A DNA stretch of 64,000 bases from Mus musculus (taxonomy: Eukaryota > Chordata > Mammalia > Rodentia > Muridae). Below, piece by piece: positions 57,440 through 64,000 of the stretch. The translations under genes and the position numbers were made by a program. The stretch is taken from assembly GCF_000001635.26 (NCBI RefSeq), contig NC_000081.6:7673501-7737500 (forward strand), read 5' to 3'. The notes under the pieces are model-generated. The model did no database searches, was not told where the DNA came from, and saw nothing but the letters and a program-made list of their open reading frames with translations. The number at the start of each line of letters is the position of its first letter. Within the stretch, counting starts at the first letter, position 1.

Positions 57440-57888
57440 CAGATCTGTCAGTCAGCGTTCTGTTACTATGACAAAACATCTGAGGTAAAGAGTAAAGCTT
57501 TATTCTGGCTCATGGTTTCAGAGGTTTCGGTCCACAGTGACTTGTCCTGTGTTACGGTAGAACATGATGATGGGGAGCCTGAGGTGGAAAAAAGGTGCTC
57601 TCTTCAGAGTGAGAGAGAAGCAGAAAGAGAGAAAAAAGAAATGAGAGGTAGTATAGTTCTCAAGTTATATCCCCCAAGAGCCCTCAACATAGGTCCCATC
57701 TCCTAAGTTTTTATTGACTTAAAAGAGCTCCTCAAACTATGAGCACACCAACAGACTCACCCATTGATGAAGTAAGAGCCCCCAGGTCTAATCACTTCTC
57801 AAAAGCTTTGAGCACTGCTGCATCGGGACCAAGCATTTACACATGTGCCTTTAGGACACATTCCAGACCTAAACCACAACATTAGCAT
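57440..57888 (-). mobile_element. ERVL-MaLR solo LTR (MTE/MLT-like)
   Basis: 'ttctgttactatgacaaaac', 'tggctcatggtttcagaggt', 'gagcctgaggtggaaaaaag', 'ttccagacctaaaccacaac'. Reverse-strand order of a MaLR LTR, near full length. The 116-codon frame at 57356-57706 runs into it and is not supported as a gene. Confidence 0.75.
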
Positions 57889-58384
57889 CAGGCCACACTG
57901 TGGTTGTCTCAAGAGCTGGGGCTGCTGATGGCTATTGAGAAGGATCACAGATGTGGAGGAAAGAAGGGACTAGTCTTAGCATAACTAGTTGAGACTGAGT
58001 TGATAGGGCAACGTTGACACAGTAGTAAAATAAAGGATGTCTGCTAATGGCTATGCCAGTGTGTATGGTGACATCTTTTACCAACCTGAGAACATCCAGG
58101 GAAGTCAGAAGCCTCAGAACATCTTCAGTGACCTCCCTAGACACAAAGTTCCACCACATGTGGATGCTTTCTATCTCTTCCCGGTGTTGATCTCCTTCAT
58201 GGCTCTTGTCCCCATCTGTAATTATTTATGTGCTTATCTGGTTAATAACCCCCTCCTTCAGCAGACTGCCAGGCAGTTGAAATCATGGATTTCCCCATTT
58301 CATCAATGTGTCTTTGCCTAACACTACTTGTCTAATTGTGCTTCGTAGTTTTTAATACTACTTAACTCTAGAACATCTTCAGGG
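57889..58384. other. Unannotated stretch, no confirmed gene
   Basis: Contains a 94-codon frame (58037-58321) with a hydrophobic middle. The second half resembles the L2 3' region ('ctgtaattatttatgtgctt'), so coding is doubtful. Confidence 0.35.
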
Positions 58385-58500
58385 TCTAGGAAGCTGGAGA
58401 CACTGGCCAGGTAAGTCACTGGACCTCTCTGGAGCTTATCTCTCATTACAATGAGAGACCTAAGTAAGATGCCTAAGATCTCTTCCATCTCAAACATCCT
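58385..58500 (+). repeat. MIR-type SINE fragment
   Basis: 'gtaagtcactggacctctct', 'ggagcttatctctcattaca', 'atgagagacctaagtaagat'. Matches the MIR 3' half with decay. Confidence 0.55.
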
Positions 58501-59300
58501 AGCACATCTCCTTCAACTTCAGGACCACTCACGTGCCCAATGTCACCATTTTTCCAGAGCACATTTGCTAGAGAGCAACCACATTCTTTTTCTACATTTC
58601 TATTCCCACAATTCATGTTTGACACATGGCATCTATGCAAGAAGCCAGATTGCACTAACATTGACTAATTCTGCAATATTCCAACCAAAGAGTTCACTGG
58701 TTTATTCGCTCTTCTCTTTCCCTCTTCCAGCTCCATATCCAAGAGGGAGCTTCAGAAGGAGCTCATGAAAGCTGCCAACAACTCTATGATCCCTGGACCT
58801 GCCTGGCCTTGCTTTGACATCCTACAGTCTAACACTTCCCTGACCTTTCCTCTCACCATGCTAACAGGAAAGAGAGAGTATGATAAAATGAAACTGACAG
58901 ATAACCCCTAACTCCATGTTAGTCACTAATTAAAACCCTTTGAGCAGCTAATAAGACCCAGAAGTCTGCATAAAAAAATGTTGTGTTCAGGCTGGATTGG
59001 TAGTTACAGTAGTTTCTACTGCAGCTGTGTGGAATCACATCCTGTGCTGAGAGACAAAGCTTACCCAGGAAAAAAAAATCCCTGAAAGCCAGGGCAGAAA
59101 CCTGAGTCTGTACTTGACTCTCATGGGCCATAGGGACTGCTGGGAGGTACACCCTGCTGCAAGCTCTATCCCATAGCTGCCCATCTCTGGCCTATACTTC
59201 TTAATGTGATAGGTGCATTTGCACTAACTATGCATGGAGTCAACAAAAGCCAGTCTCCATTAGAGGCCAGCTCTGCCCCATTTTTATGCTCCTCCCCTGT
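58501..59300. other. Unannotated stretch, no gene seen
   Basis: Unique-looking sequence. Frames at 58451-58768 and 58919-59152 lack domain features. Confidence 0.4.
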
Positions 59301-59618
59301 TGTCTTAGTTAGGGTTTTACTGCTGTGAACAGACACCATGACCAAGGCAACTCTTATATGTACAACATTTCATTGGGGCTGGCTTAAAGGTCCAGAGGTT
59401 CAGTCCATTATCATCAGGGCAGCATCTAAGAAGACATGGTGCAGGAGAAGCTGAGAGTTCTACATCTTCATCTGAAGACTGCTAGCAAAATACTAACTTT
59501 CAGGCAGCTAGGATGAAGGTCTTAAAGCTCACACCCACAGTTACACACCTACTCTAACAAGGCCATACCTTCTAATAGAGCCATTCACTAGGACAAGCAT
59601 ATACAAACCATCACACCT
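59301..59618 (-). mobile_element. MT-type ERVL-MaLR solo LTR
   Basis: Starts 'tgtcttagttagggttttac', then 'tgctgtgaacagacaccatg', 'accaaggcaactcttatatg', 'gctgagagttctacatcttc' and ends near 'atacaaaccatcac'. Close to the mouse MT consensus in reverse. No internal viral genes. Confidence 0.85.
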
Positions 59619-59989
59619 ATCTGTCTTCTAACCTGCTTCCTGATCTCTTTTGAGATCTATCTCTGATCTATCTCAGGCTAATCTGAGACAGGAGTCTCTT
59701 CTCCCAAAATCCTATGTCCAAGTTCCAAGGGAAACTCCGTTTTCTCAGTGAAACACTCTCTTAGTTAATTTGCTGCTCCTAAGTGTGTCACTGTGGAGAG
59801 ACTTAGCTAAGTCTCCAAATCTCTTTAGTCTTGCTTTGCTCAATTTGAAGAAAAGATTAACATAATTTGTAGTAATAAATGCATTCTCTGGATGTATCCA
59901 CTACCTTCCAGCTCTGAACCCCCCACCCTTCTCTCCCCTCACCTGCAGCAGGGCCTAGGTATGTCTGCCTCAAAGCACGGATAACTGCT
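59619..59989. other. Unannotated stretch, no gene seen
   Basis: Unique-looking pyrimidine-rich sequence. Nothing recognised. Confidence 0.4.
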
Positions 59990-60880
59990 CTTTCCTAGAT
60001 TCAGATATTCTCCATAGCTGTGATTCTATGGAAGCAGAAGTCTGGCCATGTCATGCCTATGCTCAGAATCCTGCACCTTCCTTCCCATTCATCCCAAGGA
60101 AAAAACAAAATCCATAAAGTGCCCTAGAACCCCTCCACTACTGTAGTTGTTTTAGCCTAACCATGCTATCATAACAACACGCTGAGACCAGGGGATCTGG
60201 AACACAAACACAGCTTCTCCCGTTGTTCTGAAGGTCCCAAGATCAACATGCCAGCAGGTTTGCTATTTGATGAGATCTGGGTCTCTGCTTCCAAGACAGA
60301 ACTTTAACAGTTGTGTCCTCTAGAGGAGGCAAATGCTGTTTTCATATATAATAGAAGGGAAGGGACAGAAAGAAAGGGGGCAAAGGCATTCCCTCAAGCC
60401 TTCTAGAAAACACTAAGTCACAAGGACACAACCCTTGGCCTAGTCATCTCCTAAAGAGTTCACCTTCAATTGGGGATGAATTTCCAACATAAATTAAGAG
60501 ACACAGCATACAAATCATACATAATTGTAGCAAATAACTTCTCTATCACCAGGCATGCTTCTGCCTCAGGGCCTTCACATTCAGGAATAGCACACTGGCT
60601 TTTATTCTCTGCCTAAAATAATATTCTTGGGATAACAGATAGCTTACTACCTGCATGCCTTCAGATCTGCCCAGATGACCATGGCAGAACCCTCCATTTA
60701 CAAATGTCAACCTCCACCGAGCTCTCCGATTCCCCTTGCCTCAGACTTTCATTTCTCACATTCTAAATTGTGATAATATTTATCTACTCCCCTCTATTTC
60801 TATGTTCTCTGATGAAATTTACATGCCAAGAGGAAAGGAAACTGGGTCTCTCTTCTTCAGTGTGCCTAGACCAGTGACAG
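59990..60880 (+). mobile_element. L2 LINE 3' region interrupted by a MaLR LTR
   Basis: 59990-60160 has 'gtctggccatgtcatgccta', 'ctcagaatcctgcaccttcc' and 'aaaacaaaatccataaagtg'. 60545-60880 resumes with 'cctcagggccttcacattca', 'ctggcttttattctctgcct', 'gtctctcttcttcagtgtgc'. The two halves are in L2 order with the LTR at about 60160-60530 between them. Confidence 0.65.
60160..60530 (-). mobile_element. MST/MLT1-type ERVL-MaLR solo LTR
   Basis: 'gaaggtcccaagatcaacat', 'gccagcaggtttgctatttg', 'ctctgcttccaagacagaac', 'caattggggatgaatttcca'. Reverse-strand MST/MLT1 landmarks over about 370 bp. Confidence 0.8.
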
Positions 60881-60934
60881 CCACTTAATATGATTGAAGA
60901 GATTTCTTAATCAGAAGCTCACCAAGTGCCAGGG

Positions 60935-61125
60935 AACCAGCCCAGCTAGAAAGACCCTTGCCTTGCAAGCATGCCAACATGAGCTTAGTACCCAGAATCC
61001 ATATACTTTGTTTGTGTTTTGTTGTTATTTTTCTTTAAGCCAAATAGGGTGGTGAGTGTTTATGATCCCAATTTTGGGGAACGGGAGACAGGTGGATCCC
61101 CATACTCACTGGATCTACTATTTTT
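60935..61125 (+). repeat. B4/RSINE1-type SINE
   Basis: tRNA-like head ('ccttgccttgcaagcatgcc', 'gcttagtacccagaatccat'), T-rich linker, then B1-like tail ('gggtggtgagtgtttatgat', 'gagacaggtggatcccc'). Confidence 0.55.
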
Positions 61126-61129
61126 TTTT

Positions 61130-61507
61130 TATGTTAAGTCAACAGGGGCTAAAGTTATTTGGCAAGCAGGAGTCTCAATTGAGAAAGTATTTCCACCAGA
61201 TTGACCTGTGGGCAAAGTCTAGGGTGCATTTTCTTGATACATGTGGGAGAGCTCAGCTCTCTGTGGGTGGTGCCACCCAGGGACCAATGGTTTCATGTGC
61301 TATAAGAAGACCAGCTGAGCAAACCATGAGGAGTAAGCCAGAAAGCATCTCCCATGACCTCTTCATCAGCTCCTGCATCCAGGTTCCTGCTTTGACTTTC
61401 TTCAGTGATGAACTGTGCCATGGAACTATAAGCTGAAAAAAAGCCTTTCCTTCTTAAGTTGCTTTTGCTCATGGCATTTTTTCATAGCAATAGAAACCCT
61501 AAGATAC
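61130..61507 (+). mobile_element. ERVL-MaLR solo LTR
   Basis: 'caggagtctcaattgagaaa', 'gtgggtggtgccacccaggg', 'gctataagaagaccagctga', 'gttgcttttgctcatggcat', 'cataggcaatagaaaccct'-type end. Plus-strand rodent MaLR LTR, nearly full length. The frame at 61056-61436 is a by-product. Confidence 0.8.
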
Positions 61508-61597
61508 TGGCCAACAGTGAAGCCTACTGGGAGAGTTCTAGGCCTGTGATAGACTATTGCTAAAATAAAAAGGCAAATGGCAAAATACAAGGTTGCA

Positions 61598-61598
61598 C

Positions 61599-61644
<46 letters not shown>
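61598..61644 (+). repeat. (CATATA)n hexanucleotide repeat
   Basis: About eight catata units, perfect. Confidence 0.97.
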
Positions 61645-61757
61645 GTTGTCATATTTGCACACAGAAATATGTACACACACTCAAGGATAGGAAGCCAGAG
61701 GCAGAGGCAAAGGGAGAGAGAGATACACCAATAATTAGAGTCTATATAGTTCACCAA

Positions 61758-61905
61758 CAGTTAAGACTCAGGCTTTAATGCTAGATTTGCATCGCAGGTT
61801 CACTTTTAACTAGCTGAACAATTTTAAGTTTCTTCTTTGTTTACACTTCAATGTATAAAAATGGAGAAAATTAACTAGAGCTAGTTTGTAGGATTATTTT
61901 CAATG
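61758..61905 (+). repeat. MIR SINE
   Basis: 'aagactcaggctttaatgct', 'tagctgaacaattttaagtt', 'atgtataaaaatggagaaaa', 'gtttgtaggattattttcaa' follow MIR order. Confidence 0.7.
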
Positions 61906-63279
61906 AGAAGTCTTTGGAGTCCACTCAAACCAGTGCCTGGAATATATGAAGTTCGCTGTGCATGGCATCTTTATCTTCAACCTTGGTGAGTAAATTAAGC
62001 AATTAAACAATCAGAGGGCCACCTGGACTGAAGCTGGTGAATAAAATTGGTAACTAGTGTCCATGTCCAAAAGCAAGCTGGGAGGAGAATGCAATATAAG
62101 TGGTCAGCCCTAAAAAACAATTCCGAGAAAAAAAGAGGGTGGGACAAAGAGCTATACTTCTGGCTGAAGCAACATATCTGAGTGTTATCTATCTGTAAGT
62201 GAGAAACCCTCTCGGCCTACATACATTCTATAACACTTATGTGTGGGTCCCACGGGGCCCTAACAGTAGCTAAACATACCTGTGTGCTTCTGCTGTTCCA
62301 TGTCCCCCTTCATGGTGCTTCACTGTCACAGAAAACCAACTATATCTGAGTATCTGGGTCAAGAATCTGTGGGGAGAGCTTGCCCACTGTGGGGGGAGGA
62401 CAAAGAAAGTGAACCAGACCAAACAGTAACATGAGTATCCTGAAGGTCTGGAAATCCAACACTGGAACAACAATAAGACATGTGGATGACTCCTTTGTGG
62501 AACAGGCTTTCTGGGGTACAGAGTGAGGAGTGTAGACTCCTCTCAGGTGGACTAGACTACTGAACCCCATTAGTGTCTACAGCCTTCATCCTCTAATCAT
62601 TTATCCCATCAGAAAATAAGGGTAAGGATCCATGGGAGTCTAGGGTGACACTCAACATGGCTTACCTAAGATGTCAAGTGTAGGACTATTCCCATTCAGT
62701 TCTCCTACCAGCCTCCAACACCAAAAATATTCTTCAAATTGTATCAGAAGCTCAAGGAGGGACAATAGACTCTGTCCTCCTTTGTTTTAGAAAGGAAACT
62801 GCTGAGTCCCATAAAGAAGAATGTTGGTGTGACAGTCATCAATGGTAACCCACTCATGTCCCCTATGTCCCCCTCAGAGGACTCCTGCTGACAGTTCTAC
62901 TGCCGGTGACTTCCTGCACTATTATGTCCAGGGGTATTCCCCAACAGCAAGAGAGTGCTCAGCCCACAGGCAGAATACCTGATAATAATGTAAGATGCCT
63001 CTATATTTTCTTACAGGGTCTCAGTTCTAGGCATGGTAAGGACTTGGCAGTTCCCAAAGGCAGATTTGCATATAGCATCCTCTCTGTTAACTTTCCTCCC
63101 TTCCCTGGCTCACTTCCTCTCTGCTTGCCGGGTATCAGCCACCTATTACCTCAGTGTGCTATATAAATACAAGTGTCGGAATGAACTGCCACTGCTTTCA
63201 AGAGAAAACCATAAATAGTCAATTTTGTTAACCTACTACTAAATAGAACTACTATCAAAATCAATTTATGTGAACTGCT
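61906..63279. other. Unannotated stretch, no gene seen
   Basis: Unique-looking. An acceptor-like tattttcttacag ends at 63017, but no plausible exon follows. The 86-codon frame at 62906-63166 has no domain. Confidence 0.4.
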
Positions 63280-63612
63280 ACAGTATGAATATCCTCCAAA
63301 AGCTATGCATTAAAACTTAATCCCCACTGTGGTGGTGTTAATGGAGAGCCTTTGGGGAAGTAACTAAGTCATGAGGTTGGAGCTCTCCTACTTCCTTAGA
63401 GCCTTTTTCAGTCTTCTGCCTTCCACCACATAGTATACCAATTGCCTCCATCACAATGCAAGGACACAAGAATGCTCTCACCAGACATGGAAAGCCAGAA
63501 CCTGTTCTTGGACTTCCCAGCCTCTAGAACAATGAGAGATGAATTCCTATTGTTTATAAATTACCTAGTCTGTAATGTTTTGTTATGAAAGCACAAATGG
63601 GCTATGACAGCC
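63280..63612 (+). mobile_element. MLT1/MST-type ERVL-MaLR solo LTR
   Basis: 'cagtatgaatatcctccaaa', 'cttaatccccactgtggtgg', 'ctaagtcatgaggttggagc', 'cttggacttcccagcctcta', 'tgtttataaattacctagtc', then 'gaaagcacaaatgggctatg'. Clear MaLR order along its full length. Confidence 0.88.
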
Positions 63613-63626
63613 TGACAACTATATTT

Positions 63627-63710
63627 CAAACAATAATAATAATATATAATATATAAATATAAATATAATCAATATAAGTATAAATAAAATAAATAATAAT
63701 AAATATTTAC
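63627..63710 (+). repeat. AT-rich low-complexity (AAT/ATA) tract
   Basis: aat, ata and taaa units following the LTR, almost without G or C. Confidence 0.9.
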
Positions 63711-64000
63711 CACAGTCTAGTTACTGTGTTTTTCTATTACCTATGCTCTAAGGTTACTAGCACAGACTATATGTGACAGAACACACACACACAACTGAGA
63801 TATATTCTCAATGCATATGCCAGTTCCACATTCAGTGACTTTGCATTGGTGGCTTAAAATCAGCCACAGTAAGAGTATAACACTGAAAATGAGCAAATGC
63901 TTGAGCTAGTGCTTTTTCAAGTCAAAGAAGAAAAGAATATGTTAATGATATAGATTAGACTTTAAAGTGCCGCATACTGTAGTCCTTACATTGCAAATAA

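Noticed and set aside
58037..58321. 94-codon frame with a hydrophobic segment, possible small membrane protein
   Set aside because: The second half resembles L2 sequence, and there is no splice, promoter or poly(A) context.
63005..63041. Acceptor tattttcttacag followed by catg/gtaagg as a micro-exon
   Set aside because: The implied exon is about 20 bp with no reading-frame or conservation evidence.

Overview
The window reads as mouse (genus Mus) nuclear DNA, CpG-poor and intergenic or intronic. The assignment rests on the repeats: B1, B2, B3, B4/RSINE1 and ID SINEs, URR1 hAT elements, MT/ORR1-type ERVL-MaLR LTRs, and young L1Md LINE-1 copies including F-type 5' promoter monomers. These sit among older mammalian repeats (MIR, L2, L1M, MLT1/MST). 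Repeat names were assigned by reading against remembered consensus sequences, not by a database search, so subfamily labels are tentative.

I found no functional protein-coding gene, rRNA, tRNA or CRISPR array. The longer open frames are LINE-1 ORF2 remnants or translated simple repeats. Two weak exon-like signals are listed: a terminal-exon-like block at 20361-20649, and a unique block at 39580-40020 with two donor-like sites.

Layout. 1-9 kb: old L1, B1/B4/ID SINEs, two URR1 transposons and a SINE with an internal 28-bp triplication. 9-16 kb: largely unique sequence with one truncated L1Md and a third URR1. 16-22 kb: a two-part L1Md insertion, inverted SINE pairs and many microsatellites. 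22-28 kb: SINEs, an MLT1 LTR and a long GAAA/GGAA tract. 28.7-31.2 kb: a rearranged L1Md nested in a MaLR LTR. 33-34.5 kb and 45.4-45.8 kb: two inverted copies of an older rodent L1 3' region. 46.2-47.6 kb: a second L1Md nested in an MT LTR. 48-57 kb: mostly unique sequence, a B2 with a 200-bp purine tail and CA/GA arrays. 57-64 kb: a cluster of MaLR LTRs, with one interrupting an L2.

The most informative features are three L1Md insertions whose flanking duplications show how each formed. Nothing here supports a new multi-gene system. The biology is layered retrotransposition, with a few short motif clusters that may be regulatory.
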